Source: Anaerolineae bacterium
GTDB lineage: Bacteria > Chloroflexota > Anaerolineae > Promineifilales > Promineifilaceae
Direction: 5' to 3'
Length of the DNA: 64,000 nucleotides
Assembly (NCBI GenBank): GCA_023382655.1
Contig: JAHDWK010000022.1
Span: 1-64,000 of the forward strand
Shown here: positions 50,984 to 60,689 of the stretch, piece after piece
How the letters are laid out: the number at the start of each line of letters is the position of its first letter
Numbering within the stretch: position 1 is the stretch's first letter
Translations under genes and position numbers: made by a program
The notes under the pieces: model-generated
Databases searched by the model: none
What the model saw: only the letters and a program-made list of their open reading frames with translations
What the model was told of the DNA's origin: nothing

Positions 50984-53474
50984 ATGACCCCTCGAACCAC
51001 AACACCACACGGCCGTTACTATCCCGTAACTCCAACACATTCCCATTGATCTGGTAACTGGTTATTGTGGGTAAGGTGCTGAGATAAATCTGCTCCTGGG
51101 TCATAATTCCCTCCGGTGTAGCACAGAATATATTGGCGCCAATCGGCGTAGCAATGGTGAGGGAGTTGGGAATGGTCAGTAAGCTATAGCTGGCGCTGTA
51201 GTTATTACAGCCACCAGAACCGGTAAGTTGGTTATCTGTGCCAAACACGGCCGTCACCGTTGTCCCCGGCAGCGCCGCCACCACCGCCCCCTGCCCATCC
51301 CAATAATCCGTCAGTCGCCAGTTCGGCCCCACCAATGGCAGGCCCGGCTCTGTATATGGCTGCACCAAGACCTGTGTTTCCTGGAAAGCAAATCCATTGC
51401 CGCTGGCCTCAATGCGGAACGTCACCGTACCCGGCGTTTGCAGACAACTACTCACCACCCCGCTGAAACCGGCGTTGTCCAATACCACTACCCCATCTCG
51501 TTTAATCTGGATCAACGTAGCCGCGCCGCCCACGCGCCAGGAGATATTGACGCACTCACCCTGGGTAATCTCCGACGGCCGTACCGTGAACGAATCAATG
51601 GTCGGCGATGGCGAGGGCGAAGTCGCCGTCGGCGGTGGCGGCTGCGTCGCCGGCAAGATAACGTTCAATACCTGCTGCTGGCGGCTGGTACCGCCAGGCC
51701 CAGTAGCCACCAGGCTGTATGTTGTGGCCCCCGCTCCCGGTGGACAATCCGTCAGCGAGCCACTGACCGGAGCATTGCTGTAGATGGTCGTATCATTACG
51801 CAGTAGGGTAGCGCCAGTCACATTCCCGGAGACGCGCCAGATAATACTCACACACTGCCCGGCGAAAATCTCTGTTGGCGGGGAGAGCGAAAACTGCTCA
51901 ATGACCGGCACAGTTGGCGCTGGAATCACCTGAATCACGATCTGCCTGACCTCCGCACTCCCATCGGGCCATAAGACACGCAAATCATAAGTTGTGGTAA
52001 ACGATGGGCATTCCGTCCGGCTGCCCTGCGGTGTCACCTGATGCTGCTGCCAGTTTTGCCCGGCGGCGTAGAAGTACACGGCCGTCGCCCCCGTCACATT
52101 CCAATTAAACACTGTACATTGTCCGGCCGTAATGGTCGTCTGATTAGCCGTAAACTGGATGTTGGGGGAAGGCGTCTGTGTGGGCAGCGGCGTGGCAGTG
52201 GCAGGGGCGGGCACTTCAATGCCCACCCAAATGCGGTCGCCAAAAGCACGTCCCTGGCTATTATGAAGCGCCCAAATACCCTTGTAGACACCCGGCTGCA
52301 AGGGGGACACCAGGCTCACCCACATATCCACCGTTTGCCCCGGCGCTACCGTGTTAGGCACAAACGTGGCTTGTCCGCCCATCCGCGCCGCCGGGGTACT
52401 GCCATCCACATAGAGCAGGTAATAGTTTGTCTGCCAGGTGCAGGTGCCGGTGTTTTGAATGCGCCACCCTTTCTGGAATTGGGCGCCGGGCTGAAGGAGC
52501 GGTGGATTCTGCATATTGTTATCGTCCAGATTCAAGTCAGCCACATAGCGCATCCCATCTACACAGGGTTGTGGGGTGGCAGTGGGGACAGGCGTAACCG
52601 AGGGCACGGCCGTTGGCGGTGGCAAAATCTGGTCGGGCGGAATGCCCATATAGTCCAACACCAACTGACCGATGCGCCCCTGGCTCTGCAATGTCGCCAA
52701 CGCCTCGTTCAATTTATTTTGCAGCGCCGTCTCGCCATTTTGCATGGCAATGGCCATGGTTTGCCGGTTTAGCCCCTGTCCGGCCAACACCACCCCGTTC
52801 AAACTCACGGCCCGCTGCGCCGGCTGCAAATCGAGCCATACCAGATCAACCCGCCCGGCAGTCAGGTCGGCTACGGCCGTGTCCACCTGCTGGTATACAA
52901 ACAGATTTTGCTGTGGCATCTGGGCTGTATCTACCAACAGTCTTTGTGCCTGACGTTCATACACAGTGCCGGCCTGCACCGCCAGCCGATACGGAGCCAT
53001 GTCGTTCACACTGGCAATGGCAATACCAGCATCCTGCCGGGCCAAAATCCCATCTTCACTGACAAAGTAGATCGACGAAAAATCTACTAACTGTTCCCGT
53101 TCCGGCGTCACCGAGATGGCGGAAATGGCGGCGTCAATCTGTTGTAATTGCAGCGCGTCATATAAACCATCAAACGCCATGTCGCGGAAAACCACTTGCA
53201 CGCCTAACTGCTGGCCGATCTCGCGCATGAGGGCGATGTCAAAGCCGGTCAGGGCAAAGTTGGTATCGTAATAGGCAAAGGGGGGATAATCGGCCGATGT
53301 GCCCACCACAATTTGCCCATTCGCTTGAATCCGTGACCAGGCGTCAGGTGGTGGAGTTGGTGACGGGGGTGTGGGCGACGGCCGTACTAACAACCACACC
53401 AATCCGGCCAATACAATCACAAAAACCGCAATCAGCACCCCCAACAGAATGTCACTTTTTTGCTTCCGGCTCAT
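50982..53474 (-). CDS. Anchored receptor: SBP3 - NBR1-type FW - three Ig-like - META
   Basis: 830 aa. Membrane helix at 9-30. Residues 48-277 form an amino-acid-type binding domain (VVGTSADYPPFAYYD, DGLYDALQL). Residues 303-421 form a four-tryptophan domain as in NBR1: QKGWRI, CTWQ, MWVSLV, GIWALH and IWVGIEV. Residues 438-516, 523-606 and 624-706 are Ig-like domains, each with a Cys pair. Residues 716-829 form a META (HslJ) domain with GSGGCNNYSASY and ITSYQ...LRD. No transporter genes are near, so a sensing or binding role is more likely than uptake. Paralog of 53535-56090. Confidence 0.83.
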   Translation of the reverse strand: MSRKQKSDILLGVLIAVFVIVLAGLVWLLVRPSPTPPSPTPPPDAWSRIQANGQIVVGTSADYPPFAYYDTNFALTGFDIALMREIGQQLGVQVVFRDMAFDGLYDALQLQQIDAAISAISVTPEREQLVDFSSIYFVSEDGILARQDAGIAIASVNDMAPYRLAVQAGTVYERQAQRLLVDTAQMPQQNLFVYQQVDTAVADLTAGRVDLVWLDLQPAQRAVSLNGVVLAGQGLNRQTMAIAMQNGETALQNKLNEALATLQSQGRIGQLVLDYMGIPPDQILPPPTAVPSVTPVPTATPQPCVDGMRYVADLNLDDNNMQNPPLLQPGAQFQKGWRIQNTGTCTWQTNYYLLYVDGSTPAARMGGQATFVPNTVAPGQTVDMWVSLVSPLQPGVYKGIWALHNSQGRAFGDRIWVGIEVPAPATATPLPTQTPSPNIQFTANQTTITAGQCTVFNWNVTGATAVYFYAAGQNWQQHQVTPQGSRTECPSFTTTYDLRVLWPDGSAEVRQIVIQVIPAPTVPVIEQFSLSPPTEIFAGQCVSIIWRVSGNVTGATLLRNDTTIYSNAPVSGSLTDCPPGAGATTYSLVATGPGGTSRQQQVLNVILPATQPPPPTATSPSPSPTIDSFTVRPSEITQGECVNISWRVGGAATLIQIKRDGVVVLDNAGFSGVVSSCLQTPGTVTFRIEASGNGFAFQETQVLVQPYTEPGLPLVGPNWRLTDYWDGQGAVVAALPGTTVTAVFGTDNQLTGSGGCNNYSASYSLLTIPNSLTIATPIGANIFCATPEGIMTQEQIYLSTLPTITSYQINGNVLELRDSNGRVVLWFEGS

Positions 53475-53490
53475 AACTACCCTGGCTAAT

Positions 53491-53522
53491 GGGTAGAACG
53501 ATTCGGCAAAATCGTTCTACCC
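53491..53522. terminator. Hairpin between the two receptor genes
   Basis: GGGTAGAACGATT and AATCGTTCTACCC arms with a 6-base loop. It lies between the upstream receptor's stop and the downstream one's start. It could be a terminator or attenuator. Confidence 0.6.
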
Positions 53523-53534
53523 TCTACACTACTT

Positions 53535-56090
53535 TCAACGTGGTTGCACTGTCAGCACCGTATAACGCAAGATGATACGGCCGTTGCCATCAATTAACTG
53601 CAACTCCCCATTCGACAACGTAAACTGCCGCACGGCGCGCAGGTTATTAAAGTATTGACTCTCCTGGTCCATAATGCCCGGTGGATCCGTACACAAGTTA
53701 CCTGTATTCACAATTTCGCCCGTCACTTGCAGCGAATTGCCCTGTACCTGATAGGGGCCATTGTAATTGTTACAACCGGTGCTGCCGCTAAAAACGCCGC
53801 TATCACCAAACGTTATCCAAACTTCCCGGCCTGGAATCGGCGGCACATCCGATACACCATCCCAATAGGAATAGAGAGTCCAGCGTGTATTGGTCAAACC
53901 CGGTGGCACTGCTGGCGGCGACACATTCACCGACTGGTCGGCGACGGCCGATTCATTATTACTATTCCACGTTTGCACCCGGTAAGCATAACTACCCGCA
54001 CTGTTCAAACAATCCTGCTGCGAACCACCGGCCGGGGCATTATCCAGAATCACCCGCCCATTGCGCTGAATTTGGGTGCGCACCGAACCACCACCCACAC
54101 TCCAGGAGACGAGCACACATTCCCCGACCGTAAGTTGCTGCGGGGAAACGGAGAAACTATTGACGACGGGCGGCGGTACGGGCGGTACCGGCGTTGGCGT
54201 AGGTGGCTGCGGCGGTGGCTGTACCACGTTAATGGTCTGCTGCGCCTGGTTCGAGCCACCAGGGCCGCTGGCCGTCAGCCGGTACGTCACCTGCCCCATA
54301 CCCGGTGGGCAATCTTGCACCTCGCCACTTAATGGCGCTTGCGGCCACAACACGGCATCATTGCGCGCAATAGACACCTGGTCTACCTGCCCGGACACTG
54401 CCCAACGAATAACCACACAGTCACCCGCATTGATCTGGCTTGACGGGTCTACCGTAAAGCGGTCAATGCGCGGCGCTTGCGGTGTCGGCGTTACGTTAAT
54501 GGTGATCTGGCGGACATCGGTAGAGCCATTCGGCCATACCACGCGCAGTTCATACATGGTAGTAGATTGCGGGCACTGCGTACTGGTACCCTGGAAATTA
54601 GCCCCCGCCGCCTGCGCCGTCGCGCCCGCCTGCGAAAAGGTAACAGTCTGCGCCCCCGTCACATTCCAGTTAAAGACCACACATTCTCCCTGCTGGATAT
54701 TGGTGCGGTCTGCGGTGAACTGGATGTTTTGTACCGGCGTTTGTGTGGGTGCCGGCGTGGCTGTGGCCGGGGCCACCACCTCTATCCCTACCCAGATACG
54801 CTGTCCAAAGGGGGTATTCCGGTCATTGATCATCTGCCAAAAGCCCTGGTAGACGCCCGGCTGCAAAGGCGAAACCAGATTGACAAAGAAGTCATGCGCC
54901 TGTCCAGAGGGCACTGCACCCTGCACCGGCACCGGCTGCCCGCCCATTTGCGCGGCGGGTGTGTTACCGGCCACGTAGACCAGCCGGTAGCCGCTGTTCC
55001 AGGGGCAGGTGCCGCTGTTGCGCACCCGCCACCCTTTGGTAAACGGCCAGCCAGGGGACATCTGCGGCGGCGCCGTCATGTTCTGGTCATTCAGGTTCAG
55101 GTCTTGCACAAAAGCCATATCATCAATGCAGGGCTGTGGCGTGGCGGTGGGCACAGGCGTCGGCGTGACCGGGGGAGGCGTGGGCAAGGGGATGATGTTG
55201 TTATCATCAAACTGCATGTATTGTTGGATGAGGGCGTTGACACGTCCTTCGTTGATCATGGCGGTGAGGGTGCTGTTTAGGCGGGCCTGTAACGTGGTCT
55301 GGCCATTACCGACAGCCAGCGCCAACTGCTGTCGGTTGAGTCCCTGCCCCACGAGTTTAACACCACCTTCGGCTACGGCCGTTTGCGCCGGAGCCAGATC
55401 GAGCGCCACCAGATCAATACGCCCTTCACGCAGATCACGCAGGGCGTGTTGGATGCTTTCATAGACCAGCATGTTGGCGGCCGGCATCTGGCCGGTGTCT
55501 ACCAGGTTGGTTTGCACCCAACGGTCATAGACGGTGCCCCGCTGTACGCCGATGCGTTGGTTACTGATCTGGTCGGGGTTATCAATGCTATTGATGGGGG
55601 AAGCGGGGTTCGCCAACACAGCGTCTTCACTGATAAAGTAGGTGTTGGAAAAGTCTACAAATTGATCGCGGCTTTCAGTGACGGTGAGAGCGGCAGCGGC
55701 GACATCAATGTTGTCCAGTTCCAGAGCGTTCCCCAGGCCGTCGAAGGCCATATCGCGGAACTCAACGGTGACACCTAGTCGCTGCCCCAGTTCGCGCATG
55801 AGGGCGATGTCGAAGCCCTCTAGTTGGAAGTTGGCGTCGTAATATTCAAAGGGGGGGTAATCGGCCGAGGTGCCGACGATCATCCGGCCACTGGCCTGAA
55901 CGCGCTCCCAGGCGTCTTCTGATTGTCCTTCGGGAACGGCAGCGGTGGGTACGGGCGTGGGTGTGGCACCAGACGGCCGTAACAACCGCCAAACCAACGT
56001 CGCGCCCACACAAACAAACAAGACGACCAGGATAACAAGGACTATCGTTAAGATGGGGGTGTTTTTCTTCACAGACTTTTCCTCCTCCAT
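53535..56090 (-). CDS. Anchored receptor, paralog 2: SBP3 - NBR1-type FW - three Ig-like - META
   Basis: 851 aa from the ATG at 56090 (a TTG in the same frame at 56141 is weaker). Membrane helix at about 15-33. Same domain order as the neighbour: a binding domain with VGTSADYPPFEYYD and GLGNALELDNIDVA, an FW domain (KGWRVRNSGTCPW, FFVNLVSPLQPGVYQGFWQM, IWVGIEV), three Ig-like domains, and a META domain (GSTGCNNYNGPYQV). Binding-domain sequences differ, so ligands may too. Transcribed first in the pair. Confidence 0.83.
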   Translation of the reverse strand: MEEEKSVKKNTPILTIVLVILVVLFVCVGATLVWRLLRPSGATPTPVPTAAVPEGQSEDAWERVQASGRMIVGTSADYPPFEYYDANFQLEGFDIALMRELGQRLGVTVEFRDMAFDGLGNALELDNIDVAAAALTVTESRDQFVDFSNTYFISEDAVLANPASPINSIDNPDQISNQRIGVQRGTVYDRWVQTNLVDTGQMPAANMLVYESIQHALRDLREGRIDLVALDLAPAQTAVAEGGVKLVGQGLNRQQLALAVGNGQTTLQARLNSTLTAMINEGRVNALIQQYMQFDDNNIIPLPTPPPVTPTPVPTATPQPCIDDMAFVQDLNLNDQNMTAPPQMSPGWPFTKGWRVRNSGTCPWNSGYRLVYVAGNTPAAQMGGQPVPVQGAVPSGQAHDFFVNLVSPLQPGVYQGFWQMINDRNTPFGQRIWVGIEVVAPATATPAPTQTPVQNIQFTADRTNIQQGECVVFNWNVTGAQTVTFSQAGATAQAAGANFQGTSTQCPQSTTMYELRVVWPNGSTDVRQITINVTPTPQAPRIDRFTVDPSSQINAGDCVVIRWAVSGQVDQVSIARNDAVLWPQAPLSGEVQDCPPGMGQVTYRLTASGPGGSNQAQQTINVVQPPPQPPTPTPVPPVPPPVVNSFSVSPQQLTVGECVLVSWSVGGGSVRTQIQRNGRVILDNAPAGGSQQDCLNSAGSYAYRVQTWNSNNESAVADQSVNVSPPAVPPGLTNTRWTLYSYWDGVSDVPPIPGREVWITFGDSGVFSGSTGCNNYNGPYQVQGNSLQVTGEIVNTGNLCTDPPGIMDQESQYFNNLRAVRQFTLSNGELQLIDGNGRIILRYTVLTVQPR

Positions 56091-56233
56091 TTTTGGTAAT
56101 CGGTTATCCCTTACTGGTTGGCGGTCAGTTTGAATAAACAATTACACCCATCATTATGTTATGTCTAATGTGGGTTGATCCTACTTTTAGTTGTGAGATG
56201 TGTCAACAAACTGGCGGGAAAAGGGATTCTGGC

Positions 56234-56265
56234 AGACCTGACAGGTCATGGAGACCTGCCAGGTC
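56234..56265. repeat. GACCTGNCAGGTC hairpin repeat
   Basis: AGACCTGACAGGTC and GACCTGCCAGGTCT arms around ATGGA. Same core as the hairpin at 6921-6953. Located between the receptor and the META lipoprotein genes. Confidence 0.6.
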
Positions 56266-56279
56266 TTTGTCTTTCATTG

Positions 56280-58202
56280 TTATTGTTGGAAAGAAATAGA
56301 GGCTACCAGGGCATCTAATTCCGCCAGATCAGGCTGCCAATCGGCCGGGTCGAGAGCGTTGAGGGTATCTTGGGTGGCCTGCAAATAGGCGGCATAGGTA
56401 TCGGGGTTGGTGGCCTGGGCTTCGATGTCCGCAGGCACGTCGGCGGGGGTGTTGGGCAGCGCTTCGGTGCTGATGGGCCAGTGTAGGGAGATGTAAAAAC
56501 GGCCGTCGCTGGTCAATCCCTGGTAATAATAGGTCGTGCCTTCATTGACCCAGGGACCAATGGCCTGCCGGTTGGGGGCTTCGGACACATAACGCACCCC
56601 CGTCCCGTCGGCAAAATTCAGGTCGGCAAACTGCGCCCAGCGGTTCATAAAACTCAGCGGGGGTGGCAGCAAGGGCATGGGGTCGGCGGGGAGTTCGGTA
56701 CGGCCGTCTGCTTCCGCCATCAACTCTTGCAGCCGCTCAATCTGGTCACTGACGGACTGACCGCCGATAGTTTGGTAGGACTCAACAGGGAAAATGTAGA
56801 GGTAACGGCCGTTGTTGGCAATCGCTTCGTCGGCCGTTTCGCCATCAAAAGTGACGATGATGTGCGCCGGTCGGCCGCCACCACCGGGGCCGGGCTGCGG
56901 CTGCGTACTGCCCCGCGCTTCCCAACCGTAGGAGTCGGCCAGCCCTTGCACATCAATTTGAATGGCATCGGGGGGGATAGTGTCTGAGCTTTCGCTCTCC
57001 GGCGCGGCGGCGGCGATCTCATCGCCACTGTCGGCTGCGGCGGCGGCCGTAAACTGCATCGTGCCGCTGTCAAAGATGAGATCGAAGTAGAGATCACCCT
57101 CCAGCGTAAACCAGATAGCGGCGGCTTCCAGATTTTGCAGGAAACGGCCGTCGAGCGAATTCTCGCCGCAGAAGGCACGGGTCATGGGGCCGGGGATAAT
57201 GGCCATGCTGCCGCTTTCGGGGCCACCCGCCGCGCTGTAAATGCCGCTGCCGGAATTGCAGTCGGCCTGAATCAGCACCGTGCCATCCGCCTCAAACTGC
57301 ACCTGATAACTTTCCGGGCTGCTTATCTCTTGTGGCCCATTGGCCGGGTCAGTGAAAGCCACCCACTGCCAGGGCAAACCCAGTAATTCTTCCGGCAAAC
57401 CGCCGGTCACGGCCGTTTCCCCGCTGCTACCACCAACGGGCACAACCATCACTTCAATGTCGGTACCTGGGTTGCCATTGGTGAGGACCGGGATGGCGGT
57501 GTCGTTAATGAACAGCAATTTGCCTTGCCCGTCGGTGATGCGAGCAGAAAGGGTGTAATCGTGGTTTTGCTGAATGTAAGACAGGTTATAAACGATGGAA
57601 AAAGGCAGGGGTACCTGTGCGCCTTCGGTGGGACGTACATCTTCACCAAGCACAACAGCCGGGGCATCAGCCAACGAGGTGTCTTGCAATTGTACGCTCA
57701 AAATGGCGTCGTCCGGCAGGGCCATGCGTACCAGGTAATTGACCGTACCGGCCAATTCGGCCACCATGGAGGGCGTTTCGTCAACTACCTCGACCAGGGT
57801 GTAGGTGTAGGCAGACCCGTCGGCGGAGGGATTGGCTACGGGTTCAATGCGGACGATGATTTCATATTCGCTTCTTTCAGCAAACTCGAACCCCTGAATG
57901 GTGCCATAGAAGAGGGTGTACTCATCTTCCGGGTTTTCTCGGATTTGGAGACAGGTCTGGGGAGCGACGCCGACACATTCGACCAAATGGGGGCCAACAA
58001 ACCAGGTGACTTCAACAGGGGGTACGGCCGTGGGCGGTTCAGTGGGCACGGCCGTTGGGGGGGCTGTGGGGATCACGGTGACGACCACTACTTGCGGCGT
58101 GGGGGTGGGGCCAGGCGTCGGCGTCGGTGTTGGCGTATCACCACAGGCAATGAGGACGGCCGTTAAACACACCATCAACACAAACAATGTCAACTTTTTC
58201 AT
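56280..58202 (-). CDS. Lipoprotein: DUF4377 - YbaY-like - META and unknown C-terminal domain
   Basis: 640 aa from the ATG at 58202 (GAGGAG upstream). Lipobox LIAC at about residue 20, then a Pro/Thr-rich tether. Residues about 65-150 are DUF4377-like (LVECVGVAPQTCLQIRENPE, FYGTIQGFEF). Residues 152-260 are YbaY-like (VRMALPDDAILSVQLQDTSL). Residues 270-385 are a META domain (LLGLPWQWVAF, VQFEADGTVLIQADCNSGSG). The C-terminal 200 residues are not recognised. DUF4377 and META occur together in other bacteria. It may help detect or bind the same signals as the two receptors. Confidence 0.78.
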   Translation of the reverse strand: MKKLTLFVLMVCLTAVLIACGDTPTPTPTPGPTPTPQVVVVTVIPTAPPTAVPTEPPTAVPPVEVTWFVGPHLVECVGVAPQTCLQIRENPEDEYTLFYGTIQGFEFAERSEYEIIVRIEPVANPSADGSAYTYTLVEVVDETPSMVAELAGTVNYLVRMALPDDAILSVQLQDTSLADAPAVVLGEDVRPTEGAQVPLPFSIVYNLSYIQQNHDYTLSARITDGQGKLLFINDTAIPVLTNGNPGTDIEVMVVPVGGSSGETAVTGGLPEELLGLPWQWVAFTDPANGPQEISSPESYQVQFEADGTVLIQADCNSGSGIYSAAGGPESGSMAIIPGPMTRAFCGENSLDGRFLQNLEAAAIWFTLEGDLYFDLIFDSGTMQFTAAAAADSGDEIAAAAPESESSDTIPPDAIQIDVQGLADSYGWEARGSTQPQPGPGGGGRPAHIIVTFDGETADEAIANNGRYLYIFPVESYQTIGGQSVSDQIERLQELMAEADGRTELPADPMPLLPPPLSFMNRWAQFADLNFADGTGVRYVSEAPNRQAIGPWVNEGTTYYYQGLTSDGRFYISLHWPISTEALPNTPADVPADIEAQATNPDTYAAYLQATQDTLNALDPADWQPDLAELDALVASISFQQ

Positions 58203-58272
58203 TTTCACTCCTCGCAAATTGTTCGTAGTAACCGCTTATGAACATTAACTTTTTATTTCGGTAATATATCCG

Positions 58273-58385
58273 GCGGTTGAAACCGCAGCTACAGAAAGCA
58301 AAGTCGGCCTGCGCCGACTGTAGCCAGACCGCCTTCGCGGTCTTTGCTGGCATAGCCGCGAATTTATTCGCCGGGCGCGGATTAC
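58273..58385. repeat. Stacked-hairpin intergenic element (REP-like)
   Basis: Hairpins GCGGTT/AACCGC (58273-58286), AGTCGGC/GCCGACT (58302-58319) and AGACCGC/GCGGTCT (58326-58343). Core CTACAGAAAGCAAAGTCGGC from 58289 matches that at 28873. Sits between the lipoprotein and the desaturase. Confidence 0.65.
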
Positions 58386-58434
58386 CGAAACATTTTGTTA
58401 ACTTTCATCAGCGCGTTACGGCTACAAACCGTTG

Positions 58435-59469
58435 CTACGAACCAATCGGTTCCGGCTGCATCCGGCGCAGGTCGCCAAAACCAATCAGGCGGTTATTTTC
58501 CTCATCCCACAGCCGGTAACGTATACAACGAAAACTTTCATGCAAGGTAATCGGCTTGATCTGAAAAGCCGGGTTTTCGTCATGGCACGCTTGCAAATTA
58601 TAGTTGGGAATGCGTGGGCTTAAATGATGGATATGATGATAGCCTATACTGCCAGAAAACCAGTTAAGTACTTTCGGTAGCTTATAAAAAGAGCTGCCTT
58701 GAATAGCTGCCTCGGCATAATTCCACTCATTATGGCGCTGCCAGTAAACGCCTTCATACTGATGCTGCACATAAAAAAGCCAGACACCAAGTGAAGCGGA
58801 CACAAGCAATACAGACATTTGTAAAATGAGGAAGTTCCAAAAACCAATGAGTAAACTCATAATCACAAAAATAGCAATCAGCGCCAGATCGGTGTAATAA
58901 ATGCTACGCACTTCACGCAACCGTCGTGCTTTCACCGGATACCGGTTCAAGATGAGAAACAACACCATAGGGCCAATAAAAAACATGTTGAGCGGATGAC
59001 GAAAAAGGCGATAAATAAATCGTTCACGCGGTGAGGCATTCAAATACTCAGAAACCGTCATCATCCACACATCCCCATGCCCACGACGGTCTAAATCACC
59101 TGACGAAGCATGGTGGATGGCATGTTCGTGCCGCCAGGCAAAGTAAGCGGTGAAAACGAGTGTGCCGGTGATGAAACCCACAATTTCATTAGCCCGGCGC
59201 GACTCAAAAAAGGAGCCGTGCCCACAATCATGGAAAATGATGAAGATGCGCACGGCCAACAATCCGGCCAGGACAACGAGGGGCAATACCAGCCAGTATG
59301 AAACTTGCAGCGCCAGGATCATGAGCGCCCAGACGATAAAATAGGGTACGAGCGTGTTAACGATCTGCCACACGCTACGCCGGGCATCGGGAACCTGATA
59401 GCGAGCGACAATTTTTTGCCAGTTGCGCAATGTTTGTTCGGACTGCATTTGGGGGGTTGGGTCTGCCAT
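58435..59469 (-). CDS. Membrane fatty-acid desaturase
   Basis: 344 aa with four hydrophobic helices and the three His boxes: HDCGH (about 78-82), HEHAIHH (about 114-120) and HHIHH (about 276-280). These bind the di-iron centre. Family members add a double bond to acyl chains (DesA-like omega desaturases) or act on related lipids. It has no ACGGCCGT octamer in its coding region. No lipid gene is next to it. Convergence with no neighbour; the upstream region carries a small hairpin. Confidence 0.88.
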   Translation of the reverse strand: MADPTPQMQSEQTLRNWQKIVARYQVPDARRSVWQIVNTLVPYFIVWALMILALQVSYWLVLPLVVLAGLLAVRIFIIFHDCGHGSFFESRRANEIVGFITGTLVFTAYFAWRHEHAIHHASSGDLDRRGHGDVWMMTVSEYLNASPRERFIYRLFRHPLNMFFIGPMVLFLILNRYPVKARRLREVRSIYYTDLALIAIFVIMSLLIGFWNFLILQMSVLLVSASLGVWLFYVQHQYEGVYWQRHNEWNYAEAAIQGSSFYKLPKVLNWFSGSIGYHHIHHLSPRIPNYNLQACHDENPAFQIKPITLHESFRCIRYRLWDEENNRLIGFGDLRRMQPEPIGS

Positions 59470-59492
59470 TGAAACTCCTTCTAGTATGTGGA

Positions 59493-59509
59493 GCGATTTT
59501 GAAAATCGC
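59493..59509. terminator. Small hairpin GCGATTTT/GAAAATCGC
   Basis: Perfect arms directly after the stop codon of the glycosyltransferase, between it and the desaturase start. A transcription terminator is likely. Confidence 0.5.
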
Positions 59510-59510
59510 C

Positions 59511-60665
59511 CTACTCATTTCCAATTACTTCTTGATAAATCGCTTCTATGCACGCGGTCGTTTCGGCTATTGTAAACTCATTGCAGGCGCGTTGTTGACC
59601 GGCGTGTCCCATTTGCCGCCGTTTATCGGGGTCGGCCAGCAGAGAAGCCAGTGCGACAGCCAGCGCATTGGGATTTTTCGGCGGCACAACCAGGCCGGTA
59701 ATGCCATCCTGTACCAGCCAGGAGGTGCCGGTGCCCAGTTCGGTGGTGACACACGGCCGTGCCGCCGCCATTGCTTCTTGTAACACCAGCCCAAACGATT
59801 CGGCACGGCTGTTGGAAGGTAACACAAAGATATCGCCGCTGGCATAAAATCCGGGCAAATCCTCATCTGAAATACGCCCTAAAAATTGGGTTTTGTGGGC
59901 CACGCCCACCTGCTGCGCCAATGCTTCCCAGTCGGCGCGTTTGGGGCCATCGCCGCCAATGAGCAAACGCGCTTCCAGTTGGGACATGGCCCGGATGAGA
60001 TCATCCACGCCTTTGTAGTAACGGTGTTGGCCGACAAAGAGGAGGGTGGGTACAGCGGCGGGGGGAATTAACGGCCGTGCTCCGGCAAAACGAGCGACAT
60101 CTACGGCAAAGGGAACGGCCGTGCATTTGGCGGCTAACGGCCGTAAAAAAGGGGAACTCTGCACATAGTTGGCATTGCTGGTAATAATCCGCCCGGCGCC
60201 GACCAACACGCGCTTTAAGAGCGGGCGATACAGGCGCAAAATCCCTTGCTGCTTAATGACATCGCTGTGGTAGGTGATGACATACGGCCGTGCCCGCCCC
60301 AATCCCCACTGGCTCAATTCCCCCAACGGATAGGGCGAATGCACATGCACCACATCGGCGGGTAGGCGGCGGGCATACCACGGCAGCGCGGGACTGAGCG
60401 GCGTGGAAGCTACCGTAGCCATCCGCCAGGCGCGCACCAGGTTAACGCCGTTCATCTGCTCCTGTTTGGGTTGCCGGTCTGGATTGGTGACGAGGACGGT
60501 AACGGTGTGACCGACGGCCGTTTGTGCCTCGGCCAGTTGTTTGATGTAGTTTTCTATACCGCCTAAAACCGGATAATAATCCTTGTAAATGTGTAATATC
60601 CGCAAGCCAGCTCCTTTGTTTGTTTCCTGGTCAGTTCCGGGTATGATCCCTGCCGCTTTGACCAT
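59511..60665 (-). CDS. GT4-family glycosyltransferase
   Basis: 384 aa from the ATG at 60665 (the frame opens at 60722, overlapping the divergent flippase; the later ATG leaves 25 bases). Typical GT-B N-terminal half (LRILHIYKDYYPVLGGIENYIK) and C-terminal half with LLFVGQHRYYKGVDDLIRAM and SRAESFGLVLQEAMAAARPC, which contains the E-x7-E motif. Adds a sugar to an exported glycan; donor and acceptor unknown. Confidence 0.85.
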   Translation of the reverse strand: MVKAAGIIPGTDQETNKGAGLRILHIYKDYYPVLGGIENYIKQLAEAQTAVGHTVTVLVTNPDRQPKQEQMNGVNLVRAWRMATVASTPLSPALPWYARRLPADVVHVHSPYPLGELSQWGLGRARPYVITYHSDVIKQQGILRLYRPLLKRVLVGAGRIITSNANYVQSSPFLRPLAAKCTAVPFAVDVARFAGARPLIPPAAVPTLLFVGQHRYYKGVDDLIRAMSQLEARLLIGGDGPKRADWEALAQQVGVAHKTQFLGRISDEDLPGFYASGDIFVLPSNSRAESFGLVLQEAMAAARPCVTTELGTGTSWLVQDGITGLVVPPKNPNALAVALASLLADPDKRRQMGHAGQQRACNEFTIAETTACIEAIYQEVIGNE

Positions 60666-60689
60666 GTAATGGCTGGCAAATAATACCGT

